Of a stretch of 28,466 nt of DNA, positions 15,776 to 23,912 are shown piece after piece (within the stretch, counting starts at the first letter, position 1; the number at the start of each line of letters is the position of its first letter). A program made the position numbers and the translations under genes. The stretch is from positions 1-28,466 of the forward strand of contig NZ_AJZM02000308.1 of NCBI RefSeq assembly GCF_000272405.2. The letters are read 5' to 3'. The notes below the pieces were generated by a model. That model had not been told where the DNA came from, searched no databases, and was given only the letters and a program-made list of their open reading frames with translations. The DNA is from Vibrio tasmaniensis 1F-187 (lineage in GTDB: Bacteria > Pseudomonadota > Gammaproteobacteria > Enterobacterales > Vibrionaceae).

Positions 15776-18256
15776 ATGCAATCGACCTCTTTCCAGATAC
15801 AAGACATTAAGTGCACCCAGCGTGAATTGCAAAAGATAGATTTTCATCAACATGACAATCTACTGATTCAGGTGTTTTCTTCTTTCGAGAAAGATTCGGT
15901 GTTGGCTGCCTGCCAAGTAATTCAGTCGACTTTCCCCAACGCCAAATTGATTGGTTGTAGCGCTAATCACTACATCAGCCAAGGTGTGATCCTGCATAAA
16001 GGTCTCTATGTTATTGTTACTCGCTTTGAGGCGACGTCTTACACTTGTGGTGTTGTCGAATATAGCGAGCAGCCTCGACGGGATAGCCAAGCGATGTGGC
16101 AGCAGCTTGAATGTAATGCTGATACTCAAAGCATTATCTGTTTCGCCGATCGCTTGCAGATAAATAACCAAGATCTATTTTCAGCGTTTGAGCAGTCGAT
16201 ATATTCATTACCTATTTGTGGCGGTGCATCGACCATTACAGAGCATGGACGATGGGTGATGCTCGATGGTATTTGCTATGAAAATGCCTATGTCATGTTA
16301 GCACTGCACAGTGTTGAACTCGCAATTACTAAGGGGTATTACTGCGAATGGAACCCCATTGGTCGTACCTTCCGAGTGACTGGCGCTCAAGATAATCGGC
16401 TAGCTGAATTGGACGGTATACCTGTCCGAGAAGTCTATAATCGTTACCTCGCTGACGGTCTCGAAATCCCTTTTGAGCAACTGTATAACTTCCCCTTGAT
16501 GGTCGGTGAACCCAAAGACCAGAACACTCACTTACCGCTCAAGGTGACAGAGGGCGGAGAGATAGAATTCAGTGGGTCGTTTCAGGTTGGTGATGAGGTG
16601 CGGTTTTGTTATGACCACCCTTCATTGACCCTAGAACAAATCCGACTGGGCGTTCAACAGATTACTTCCCATAAACCAGAACAGTTTTTTATCTATAACT
16701 GCACTTCGCGCATTGATTTCATTGATGGCAACCAAGAGGTTGAGGTTTTCCAAGCATTAGCGGACACCTATGGCGTGTACTGCATGGGAGAGCTCTATCA
16801 AGATAATGACCAGCAACGAATTTTGCATCATAGCCTCACTTATCTTGCGCTTAGGGAAGGTGAAGGCAAGGCGGTATTGCCATTAGAGACACAACCCGCG
16901 ACCAATATTTCCCCTCTGTTTTCATTGATACGAAATGCTCTGCTTGATGTCGATGACATGAACAACAGTATGGCGAGTAAGATTCAACAGCAAGCGACCG
17001 CATTGACCGCGAGCTACCGAATTGATCGCCGTACAGGTTTACCTAACCGAAGCGTACTGCGTGAAAAACTGTCAAAAATGAGTACCGATAGTCATTTGTT
17101 GGCTTTGAAAGTCACGACATTTGGCCAAATCAATGAGAAGTATGGCTATCGAGTCGGTGACAAGCTTCTGCATGATTTAAGCGAGTATTTTCAAAAGGCG
17201 CTGTGGCAGTTCTTTGATGAGGGGTGTCAGCTCTATAGCATTGGTATTGGTGAGTGGGCGGTGGTGTTTGATAGCTGGGTGGGGCAAGAACATATTCATC
17301 AGCGTTTTTCTGAATTTGCAGACCAAACGGAACATGTGAATTTTGAACCAACGGGGTTGCCTGATATTGATTACCTGTCGGTATCCATCTGTGCGGGTAT
17401 AGCCAGCCGTCGAGATTTTCCTACGACCTCGATTGATGATTTGTTGTTGAAGGCGATTGATGCTAGGCGCAGCGCTGTGAGTCAGAACAAGCATCTAGTG
17501 AGCGCCAAGACGCTCATTCAATTGGAGAAGCCTCGCCAAGAGCAGCTTGGCTGGCTGTCGTGTGTCAGTCGCGCGGTGCTTAATCAGAATATTGTGGCGT
17601 GTTCCCAACCTATTGTCTCTGCGCACAGCCATCAGGTAGAAAGCTACGAGTGCTTGGTTCGAATTGAAGAAGATGGACAACTGATTGTGCCGGGTAAGTT
17701 CTTGCCAATCATAGAAGGAACGCATCTCTATACGCGTCTGAGTCGCCAGATGATAACGCGTACCTTTGATTTTATGAGTCAGCGAACCGATTCGTTCTCA
17801 ATTAACTTGGCGCCACAAGATTTTAGCAATGAGAAAACCATTCTTCACCTTGAGCAAGCGATCAAGAAAATCAGTCACCCACAGCGTATTGGCTTAGAGG
17901 TGTTAGAAACGGAACAAATTCAGGATTACGGTCGCTTGATCGAGGTGTGTAATCACTTCCGCGACCTTGGTGTGAATATTATTGTTGATGACTTTGGTTC
18001 CGGCTATTCGAACATTGATGAGATATTGAAGTTAGAACCACAAGTCATAAAGCTTGATGGCAGTTTAATTCGGAATATTGATAAAGATAAGAAACAGCGC
18101 AAGATCGCTCAGCAACTGGTGAGTTTATGTCAGATTCTGAATGCTAAGACGGTGGCTGAATTTGTTCATAACGAACAAGTGTGCCGTATTGCCGAAGACA
18201 TGGGTGTCGATTATCTGCAAGGTTACTACTTTGGTCAGCCTCAACGCTTATTCTGA
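15776..18256 (+). CDS. FIST-GGDEF-EAL sensor c-di-GMP phosphodiesterase, copy 2
   Basis: An 826-aa paralogue of the gene upstream, with the same order: FIST_N, FIST_C, degenerate GGDEF (GIGEW in place of the motif), EAL. EAL residues are kept: ECLVR, the Asn of FSINL, EVLET, DDFGSGYS, KLDGS, AEFV and YLQGYY. By eye the EAL halves are about 70% identical and the FIST sensors far less, so the copies may sense different ligands but share output. The start is uncertain: GTG at 15770 or ATG at 15776. I prefer 15776 because it aligns with copy 1, though neither has a clear ribosome binding site. It has its own 185-bp upstream gap, so may be transcribed separately. Confidence 0.87.
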   Translation: MQSTSFQIQDIKCTQRELQKIDFHQHDNLLIQVFSSFEKDSVLAACQVIQSTFPNAKLIGCSANHYISQGVILHKGLYVIVTRFEATSYTCGVVEYSEQPRRDSQAMWQQLECNADTQSIICFADRLQINNQDLFSAFEQSIYSLPICGGASTITEHGRWVMLDGICYENAYVMLALHSVELAITKGYYCEWNPIGRTFRVTGAQDNRLAELDGIPVREVYNRYLADGLEIPFEQLYNFPLMVGEPKDQNTHLPLKVTEGGEIEFSGSFQVGDEVRFCYDHPSLTLEQIRLGVQQITSHKPEQFFIYNCTSRIDFIDGNQEVEVFQALADTYGVYCMGELYQDNDQQRILHHSLTYLALREGEGKAVLPLETQPATNISPLFSLIRNALLDVDDMNNSMASKIQQQATALTASYRIDRRTGLPNRSVLREKLSKMSTDSHLLALKVTTFGQINEKYGYRVGDKLLHDLSEYFQKALWQFFDEGCQLYSIGIGEWAVVFDSWVGQEHIHQRFSEFADQTEHVNFEPTGLPDIDYLSVSICAGIASRRDFPTTSIDDLLLKAIDARRSAVSQNKHLVSAKTLIQLEKPRQEQLGWLSCVSRAVLNQNIVACSQPIVSAHSHQVESYECLVRIEEDGQLIVPGKFLPIIEGTHLYTRLSRQMITRTFDFMSQRTDSFSINLAPQDFSNEKTILHLEQAIKKISHPQRIGLEVLETEQIQDYGRLIEVCNHFRDLGVNIIVDDFGSGYSNIDEILKLEPQVIKLDGSLIRNIDKDKKQRKIAQQLVSLCQILNAKTVAEFVHNEQVCRIAEDMGVDYLQGYYFGQPQRLF

Positions 18257-18298
18257 TAGGGAGAGTAAAATCTCTTTTCAAGGAACAGCTAGAGTGTG

Positions 18299-18314
18299 CG
18301 TTTCACGTGAAACA
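18299..18314. promoter_or_regulatory. parS: Chromosomal parS site (ParB-binding centromere)
   Basis: A 14-bp perfect palindrome GTTTCACGTGAAAC sits in the 16-mer CGTTTCACGTGAAACA. This differs from the bacterial parS consensus TGTTTCACGTGAAACA only at its first base. ParB loads here and spreads, and ParA moves the origin region. Vibrio chromosome 1 carries a few such sites close to oriC, which fits the origin-proximal gene order of this window. It lies 43 bases after the second FIST-EAL stop, outside any gene. Confidence 0.88.
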
Positions 18315-18345
18315 CTAAATGGTTCAATAGATTAAAGTACGATGT

Positions 18346-18376
18346 AAAAAGGGTGAGCTCATGGCTCACCCTTTTT
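18346..18376. terminator. Bidirectional intrinsic terminator
   Basis: A 13-bp stem (18346-18358 with 18364-18376; AAAAAGGGTGAGC paired with GCTCACCCTTTTT) lies between the convergent second FIST-EAL gene and the tapT-like gene. A and T runs on both sides allow termination from either direction. Confidence 0.9.
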
Positions 18377-18436
18377 GTTTTCAGTATCTGTCCCGTTCTG
18401 AAATGTGTCTGTTGTCTTCCCGCGCTCTTGCTTGAA

Positions 18437-19033
18437 CTATTTGAGAGCATGGCCACATTTGTCGGCGTGGAATACTTTTAGATACTGTTGGTAGTAGTCA
18501 TCAATGAGCTTGGCAGGTTCGCTTTCACCTAAAGATTTGAGCAATTCAATGCCCACTTCGCAAGTACACAAATGGCCACTGTCTTGATTGCGGCGCAAGT
18601 TGTAAGAGGATTCGCTGGTGATGTCGAGATGAACTTGTGGGACTGCTTGTAACCACGAGCTCTTGTTAAGCATCTTCTTCGCTTCTTGCCATGTGCCATC
18701 CAAGATGATGAATAGCGGTTTACGATTCTGGGCTTGGGTCATCACAGCTTGCTGACACTCGATGCTTTGATCACTTGGGAATAACAGAAACGGTTGTCGT
18801 GTTTCATCTTCAAGCAGTGCCATTAGATCCGCTGGTGGTGTTTTCCTTTGCCATACCAAGGACTGACACTGCTCAAGAGATTGCTGAAGCAGCTTTCCGG
18901 TGTTGGTGTCTCGCGACAGCTCATTCTCATGAGTCAATAGTACAAGATCAGGTTGGCTTTCAACCGTCGGTATTAGATGACAAACGCACTGGTGAGTGAA
19001 GCCACAACCAGGGCAAGCTTGTTGATTACTCAT
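18437..19033 (-). CDS. DTW-domain tRNA-uridine aminocarboxypropyltransferase (TapT/YfiP-like)
   Basis: This 198-aa protein has the DTW domain with LDGTWQEAKKM (residues 111-121), preceded by a four-cysteine cluster (C7, C10, C16, C18) likely to bind zinc, and followed by the Arg-rich YNLRRNQDSGHLCTCE segment. Members transfer the 3-amino-3-carboxypropyl group of SAM to tRNA uridine; E. coli TapT makes acp3U47. The protein is somewhat shorter than E. coli YfiP, so TapT itself is likely but not certain. Its ATG is two bases past the stop of the lipoprotein gene upstream, so the two are co-translated. The coupling to a lipoprotein gene is unexplained. Confidence 0.85.
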   Translation of the reverse strand: MSNQQACPGCGFTHQCVCHLIPTVESQPDLVLLTHENELSRDTNTGKLLQQSLEQCQSLVWQRKTPPADLMALLEDETRQPFLLFPSDQSIECQQAVMTQAQNRKPLFIILDGTWQEAKKMLNKSSWLQAVPQVHLDITSESSYNLRRNQDSGHLCTCEVGIELLKSLGESEPAKLIDDYYQQYLKVFHADKCGHALK

Positions 19034-19035
19034 GG

Positions 19036-20574
19036 TTATAGCTTAACTCCGCTTTGCGCTGGTGATATGCCATCAGCAAACAGAACCACGTCGCTGATAT
19101 CAGCATCATTTGCAACTGGAGCGACACTTGGATTCAGTGGGTAGCTAACACCGGTGTAAGACAGTGTGTGCTTCGCAGGTGTTGCTCCACCGCCACTGAC
19201 ATTGAAGATCAGATCCTGCCAGCCGTGGTTTTGCGATTTACCTAAGCGTATGTCGCCCTTAACCAGTGTCACTCGGCTATTGAAGCGCCAGTTATCTTGA
19301 TGGTTTTCGAAAATCAGCAGTGTACAGCCACCCGAGCCACACCAGTCCAGTTGAGCAAACAACTCTTCCTTACCATCACCGTTTAGATCGTAGGTTAGCC
19401 AGCGGTACTGAGTGTTGTCTGGATCGGTATTGTTGATCTTAAAATACTCGCGGATCGCTTGGTCGACTTTTGGATCAAGTTGATCACTGGAGTTGACCTG
19501 CTTAGCGGTTAGATCAACGTTAGCGGGGGTGTTTGCTTGCGCACTCTTAGCTTCGAATAGCACCAGACCGCCATTGGCAATCGGATAGACCACGTTGCCC
19601 ACTTTCTCTTTTTCAGCGATTAGCTTGCCATTATCGAGTGTGAAGATACGCTCGGAGATTAAATACTGTTGCTGGTGGCGAGTCATAACCACTTGTACCT
19701 GATTTTGGTTCAGTTGCTGCCAGAAGCCCTGCTCAACAATAGAAGGGTCTCCATTGCTGTATGAATAAGTCGTGATAGCACTGTGGTCATTGTTGAGTTC
19801 AAGGTTGATAGAGAACCCTGAGTTTTGCGTTGAGCTAGCGAAGTAGAGTCCGCTCCAGTCCAATGTTGGATCTTGGTTTGAGACCGTTGCACAGCCATTA
19901 TAGTTACTGTCATTGAGGTTAAGCTTGGCATGCCATCCATAGATAGAATCACTCATACCGTCGCTACAGCTCTCCTTCGTAAGGTTGAGTTTGCCTTGTG
20001 CTGTTTTACCCTCTAATTGGTAATCACGACTACTTGGTGTGGTGCGGCTTGATTCAATATCGAGGAGCTGTGGTTGTTCGCCCATCTTAGTGTATTTGAG
20101 CTGGTCTTTATCGAAGGTTGCTGACCAGAAGGGTTCATTACCGAATACTCGTGTTGAACGCAGTGGTTGGTCACAACGATTAGGATTTTCTGCGGTTAGG
20201 ATATTCACTTGATCAACCACGAAACGTGCCGTGAAATCTGCGTTATACCCGGTTTGGCTCGGTACGGTTAGGTGACCAATCAGCTCGCCATATAAAGCTT
20301 GGTAAGGTCTCGTTGAGAGCCCTTGTGCTTCTAGCGCTAACTCTGGAGATAAGTCTAACCAGTATTGTTGTTGGCTACCGCAAGGGGTGAAGGTTCGGCT
20401 TTCATGGCCAACCACAACCTGACCACGCATGATGAAGGTTTGCGGTTGAATGCTCAGTGGCTCATCCAAGGTTGCTGGGGGCAATTCAGGTTGTTGTGGC
20501 GTATCAGGTGCCGTAACACAGCCTTGTAGAGCGAATGCGACTAGCCATGTCACTGGGTTTTTCATTACCTTCAT
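19036..20574 (-). CDS. Multidomain lipoprotein with COG3650-like, NlpE-like and acidic-repeat regions
   Basis: A 512-aa precursor with a lipoprotein signal (MKVMKN, hydrophobic stretch, LQGC; Cys19 lipidated). After a Pro-rich linker, residues about 45-225 resemble COG3650-type lipoproteins, including FGNEPFWSATF. About 235-340 (LDWSGLYFAS, then VEQGFWQQL) resembles the NlpE N-terminal domain. The C-terminal part has a calcium-loop-like DLNGDGKEEL and a WCGSGGC pair that may form a disulphide. These domain calls are by eye. I chose the ATG at 20574, which has GAGGA in front, over an in-frame start at 20595; an ATG three codons later is less likely. Probable site is the outer membrane, possibly in envelope or surface sensing. 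No precise function can be given. Confidence 0.75.
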   Translation of the reverse strand: MKVMKNPVTWLVAFALQGCVTAPDTPQQPELPPATLDEPLSIQPQTFIMRGQVVVGHESRTFTPCGSQQQYWLDLSPELALEAQGLSTRPYQALYGELIGHLTVPSQTGYNADFTARFVVDQVNILTAENPNRCDQPLRSTRVFGNEPFWSATFDKDQLKYTKMGEQPQLLDIESSRTTPSSRDYQLEGKTAQGKLNLTKESCSDGMSDSIYGWHAKLNLNDSNYNGCATVSNQDPTLDWSGLYFASSTQNSGFSINLELNNDHSAITTYSYSNGDPSIVEQGFWQQLNQNQVQVVMTRHQQQYLISERIFTLDNGKLIAEKEKVGNVVYPIANGGLVLFEAKSAQANTPANVDLTAKQVNSSDQLDPKVDQAIREYFKINNTDPDNTQYRWLTYDLNGDGKEELFAQLDWCGSGGCTLLIFENHQDNWRFNSRVTLVKGDIRLGKSQNHGWQDLIFNVSGGGATPAKHTLSYTGVSYPLNPSVAPVANDADISDVVLFADGISPAQSGVKL

Positions 20575-20613
20575 GTTATATCTTCCTCGGAGCAACCGTT
20601 AATTGGATTTATT

Positions 20614-21081
20614 ATGGCATATTGGTTATTTAAAACAGAACCCGACACCTTTTCTATTCAGACTCTGAGAGTACAAAAAACCTCTTGTTGGGAGGGTGTA
20701 CGCAACTATCAGGCTCGAAACATGATGCGTGATGACGTCAAGCTTGGAGACTTGGTGATGATATACCATTCATCATGTAAAAAAGTTGGCGTGGCGGGGA
20801 TCGCGAAAGTAACCAGAGAAGCCTACCCAGACCACTTTCAGTTCGACCCAGAGAGTGATTACTACGACCCTAAGTCTTCGCCCGATAATCCGCGCTGGAT
20901 AATGGTTGATGTTGAGTTTGTGCGAGTGACTGAACGCTTGATTCCTTTGGCAACACTTAAAGCCATGCCTGAACTGTCAGAAATGCCACTGGTTAAACGG
21001 GGCAACCGATTATCGATCATGCCGGTTACCGAACAAGAGTGGCAGGCAATATTAAGCAAAGAAATACAGGGTTCTCGATAG
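20614..21081 (+). CDS. EVE-domain protein
   Basis: This 155-aa single-domain protein starts MAYWLFKTEPDTFS and has WEGVRNYQARN, MRDDVKLGDLVMIYHSS, GVAGIAKV, YPDHFQFDPES and RWIMVDV, the standard signature of the EVE (thymocyte nuclear protein 1-like) family. EVE has a PUA/YTH-like fold and is thought to bind modified bases in DNA or RNA. It stands alone, without a restriction endonuclease domain, so a housekeeping RNA or DNA role is more likely than defence. It is divergent from the lipoprotein gene with only 39 bases between starts. Confidence 0.9.
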   Translation: MAYWLFKTEPDTFSIQTLRVQKTSCWEGVRNYQARNMMRDDVKLGDLVMIYHSSCKKVGVAGIAKVTREAYPDHFQFDPESDYYDPKSSPDNPRWIMVDVEFVRVTERLIPLATLKAMPELSEMPLVKRGNRLSIMPVTEQEWQAILSKEIQGSR

Positions 21082-21111
21082 CGTTAGAGAGAGCTTTTTA
21101 CGTAAGGTTCA

Positions 21112-21139
21112 AAAAAGGCAGCCAGTTGGCTGCCTTTTT
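21112..21139. terminator. Bidirectional terminator between the EVE gene and yigL
   Basis: A 12-bp stem (AAAAAGGCAGCC paired with GGCTGCCTTTTT, tetraloop AGTT) lies between the convergent stops at 21081 and 21170. Confidence 0.9.
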
Positions 21140-21169
21140 ATTTATTCAGATCTTTTCGACGAGACGAGA

Positions 21170-21997
21170 TTAGAGCAGGTGCTTTTCTAGATAGTGAGCA
21201 ACGGCGTCGTCTGCGTTGCTGCCAATCACTTCATTGTCTGGTAGAGCTTTCATCACTTTTTCATGTGATGTGCCCATGATTAGACCTTTACCCGCCATCG
21301 CTAGCATCTCTGCGTCATTCATGCCATCACCAAAGGCAACACAGTTATCCAGTGTCAGGTTCAATGATTTCGCAACAGCGTCTAAGGCGTGGCCTTTAGA
21401 TACTTCAGCGGCCATCACTTCTAAACACCAAGGTGTTGAGAAGGCGATGTTCAGTTTGTCTCCAAACGCATCTTTCAGCTTTTGCTCAAACGTGACCAGA
21501 TATTCGTGGTCTTGCTCTGGATGTGTGAAGAAGACTTTAGCAATGCCGTCGCTTGGGGCATTATCAGCTTCAAATCGCTTGTAGCTAAAGCCAGACTCAC
21601 TATGGAACTTAGCGAGCATTTCGTCTTCACGGTCGAGTAGCCAATCTTCATTCTGGTACATATGAATAAAGATATTTGGATCTTGGCGAACAATATCAAT
21701 AACCGGTTGAACTAATTTCTGAGGGACGTCCTGGCTATACATCAGTTGATCGTTCTGGTCGTGTACGCGAGCACCGTTTGACGTGATCATGTATGCCGGA
21801 ATCCCTGCAATTTGACGAATCCCTGCTACGTCGACGTGATGGCGACCCGTAGCGAAGATAAAGGTGTAACCTTGCTCGTGTAACTTCTTAAGCGTTAGTT
21901 TGGTAAAGTCGCTTAGCTGATGGTTGGGAGCCAAAAGCGTACCATCTAAATCAGAAGCAACAATTTTCACGGAATCTTTAAGTGCAGGAATAGTCAT
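21170..21997 (-). CDS. yigL: Cof-type HAD phosphatase YigL
   Basis: This 275-aa HAD-IIB (Cof) phosphatase has VASDLDGTLLAPNH (nucleophile D16, acid D18), FATGRHHVDV (motif II), a Lys in VSKGHALD, and AFGDGMNDAEM (motif IV), with a cap domain between motifs II and III. E. coli YigL dephosphorylates pyridoxal phosphate and sugar phosphates. It lies downstream of pldB on the same strand, as in E. coli, with a 190-base gap that may carry its own promoter. Confidence 0.92.
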   Translation of the reverse strand: MTIPALKDSVKIVASDLDGTLLAPNHQLSDFTKLTLKKLHEQGYTFIFATGRHHVDVAGIRQIAGIPAYMITSNGARVHDQNDQLMYSQDVPQKLVQPVIDIVRQDPNIFIHMYQNEDWLLDREDEMLAKFHSESGFSYKRFEADNAPSDGIAKVFFTHPEQDHEYLVTFEQKLKDAFGDKLNIAFSTPWCLEVMAAEVSKGHALDAVAKSLNLTLDNCVAFGDGMNDAEMLAMAGKGLIMGTSHEKVMKALPDNEVIGSNADDAVAHYLEKHLL

Positions 21998-22187
21998 TTA
22001 ACCCTCATTGCAAAATGCTTAGCAAATATCAATACTAGCCAACGCTAGCATCGTTTTAACCACAATATCTCTAGGTGGAAATTGTATGCCAATTTCATGC
22101 AAGAAAAGAGGGCAAAGCTCACTTACTTCTCTTCCTCTTTAGCGCTTATCTTCTTGGTCGGTTACTTAGCCTATTAGCTTATTCGAT

Positions 22188-23168
22188 CTAGGCAAAAAAC
22201 TGATTGATAGCATCCAGTGTGTGATTACGGTATTCATCTTGCTCAAACAGTACCTCATGCCTAGAACCCTCAATCACCTTAAACTGGCAATCAGAGTTGG
22301 TTTTTTTCAGCTTATTGATGAACTTCACTTGAGCATCGTTACTCACAATCTTCTCTTCCCCTGCCTGAATCAATAGCAGTGGGATCTTGATTTGACGAGT
22401 TTGTTGTATTGCCTGCTTGGCGGCCATTAACCCTTGCCATACCCAGCGAGTACTTGGTCCGCCAACCTGCAAAGAAGGGGAACCGTCATATAAGCAACGG
22501 AACCACTGATAGCGCACCTTACTGTGGCTTAATAAGTTATTTTCGAAGGGCTTAGAGTAATACGCCTGTTGCCCGGGGGCATAAGTCGGCTTGGCATAGA
22601 AAGCGGTGAGAGCTTGCCCAACAAGCATTGCGATAGGCTTGAAGTACCATTCAGTATTTATCCCAAACATCGGAGCGCACAGAGTGACTTTGTCAAACGG
22701 GTGGTTGGGATGAGTTTGCAAGTAGCGAGTGGCGATTGTACTGCCCATCGAATGTGCGAGCAGGTAGCGATTGGAATACTTGCTAAGATCAAAACTGGCA
22801 ATAATGTCAGACATATCTGATACGTAATCATCAAACTCGTGAATGTGACCAATGTCAGAGTCTGTTACCATACGTTCCGACTGACCTTGACCTTGGTGGT
22901 CAAATGAATAAACGTCATAACCTTGCTGATAGAAATCATAAAAGAGCTCTTGGTATTTTAAGCAGCACTCGATGCGACCATTTGAAATAACAATAGCTTT
23001 GGTGTGTGTCGGAGAAGTTAAGCTACACCAGTACAACCTTTTTTTACCAGATGATGTAACATAACCATCCTTTCGTTGTTGCCAAAGGGTGGAGATCGGG
23101 TGTTTAATCGCTTGCTCGAACTCAGGTTCTTGCGTGTATGAAAACAGGGTGGCACTGTGGTTTTCCAT
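22188..23168 (-). CDS. pldB: Lysophospholipase L2 (alpha/beta hydrolase)
   Basis: PldB hydrolyses lysophospholipids at the inner membrane. The 326-aa protein has the alpha/beta hydrolase nucleophile elbow LLAHSMGS (S140), an oxyanion region near ISNGRIE, and the catalytic His H304 in GSRHEVLFE. The acidic residue is probably E272 in QAGEEKIV, as in other PldB proteins where Glu stands at this place; that assignment is inferred by alignment from memory. It precedes yigL and is divergent from rhtB, the same rhtB-pldB-yigL grouping as in E. coli, which supports both names. Confidence 0.92.
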   Translation of the reverse strand: MENHSATLFSYTQEPEFEQAIKHPISTLWQQRKDGYVTSSGKKRLYWCSLTSPTHTKAIVISNGRIECCLKYQELFYDFYQQGYDVYSFDHQGQGQSERMVTDSDIGHIHEFDDYVSDMSDIIASFDLSKYSNRYLLAHSMGSTIATRYLQTHPNHPFDKVTLCAPMFGINTEWYFKPIAMLVGQALTAFYAKPTYAPGQQAYYSKPFENNLLSHSKVRYQWFRCLYDGSPSLQVGGPSTRWVWQGLMAAKQAIQQTRQIKIPLLLIQAGEEKIVSNDAQVKFINKLKKTNSDCQFKVIEGSRHEVLFEQDEYRNHTLDAINQFFA

Positions 23169-23249
23169 GGGAAATTACCTGAACTGATGCATGTGAGAGC
23201 GTCATCGCTACTAATGTTGTTAGATTAAAGAACTAGTAAGGAAATGCAA

Positions 23250-23867
23250 ATGGATACTCATGTTTGGCTTGCTTATGTCGTCACGGCGATTTTGTTTAGT
23301 TTGGCACCGGGCTCAGGTACCGTTAACTCAATCAGCAATGGGCTCAGCTATGGCACCAAGAAGTCACTTGCGTCGATCGTAGGCTTACAGCTCGGTCTTG
23401 CATTTCATATTATGCTGGTGGGAGCGGGTATTGGTGCACTAGTGGCAAAATCCGCCTTGGCATTTACCATCATCAAATGGGTGGGCGTGGTTTATCTTCT
23501 ATGGTTAGGCATTCAAAAGTGGCGTGATAAGTCTAGCTTGGTGGCTTCAGAAGAAAAATCAACGCTATCGAGTGGCAAGCTGCTCAGAAATGCAGTGCTT
23601 ATCAATTTGACTAACCCAAAATCTATCGTGTTCTTAGTTGCTCTGTTTCCGCAATTTATCGATCCGACACAACCGCAAGCACCGCAGTTGTTGGTGCTTG
23701 GAGTGACCACTGTATTTATTGATAGCGTGGTTATGTTGGGTTACACCTCATTAGCTTCACAAATGGGACGTTTTATTCGCTCAGATCGCATAATGGGTAA
23801 GATAAATAAAATATTTGGTGGTATGTTCATGGGTTGCGGCGCTTTGCTGGCTGCTGCCAAAGCTTAA
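23250..23867 (+). CDS. rhtB: RhtB-like homoserine / homoserine lactone exporter (LysE family)
   Basis: This 205-aa inner-membrane protein has about six hydrophobic helices. The LysE/RhtB signature LAPGSGTVNSISNGLSYG is near the N-terminus and NLTNPKSIVFLVALFPQFI in the middle. It is close to E. coli RhtB along its length, including the GLQLGLAFHI and VVYLLWLGIQKW segments. I chose the ATG at 23250, seven bases after AAGGA; the ATG at 23244 is too close to that site. Expected substrates are homoserine, threonine or homoserine lactone. Confidence 0.9.
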   Translation: MDTHVWLAYVVTAILFSLAPGSGTVNSISNGLSYGTKKSLASIVGLQLGLAFHIMLVGAGIGALVAKSALAFTIIKWVGVVYLLWLGIQKWRDKSSLVASEEKSTLSSGKLLRNAVLINLTNPKSIVFLVALFPQFIDPTQPQAPQLLVLGVTTVFIDSVVMLGYTSLASQMGRFIRSDRIMGKINKIFGGMFMGCGALLAAAKA

Positions 23868-23912
23868 TGAAAGTAATAGAGTTATAGTTAAATCAATTAG
23901 AGTTATCAATAA

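Noticed and set aside
20614..21081. EVE-domain gene as part of a modification-dependent defence system.
   Set aside because: It is a lone domain without a nuclease or McrB-like partner, and all neighbours are housekeeping genes.
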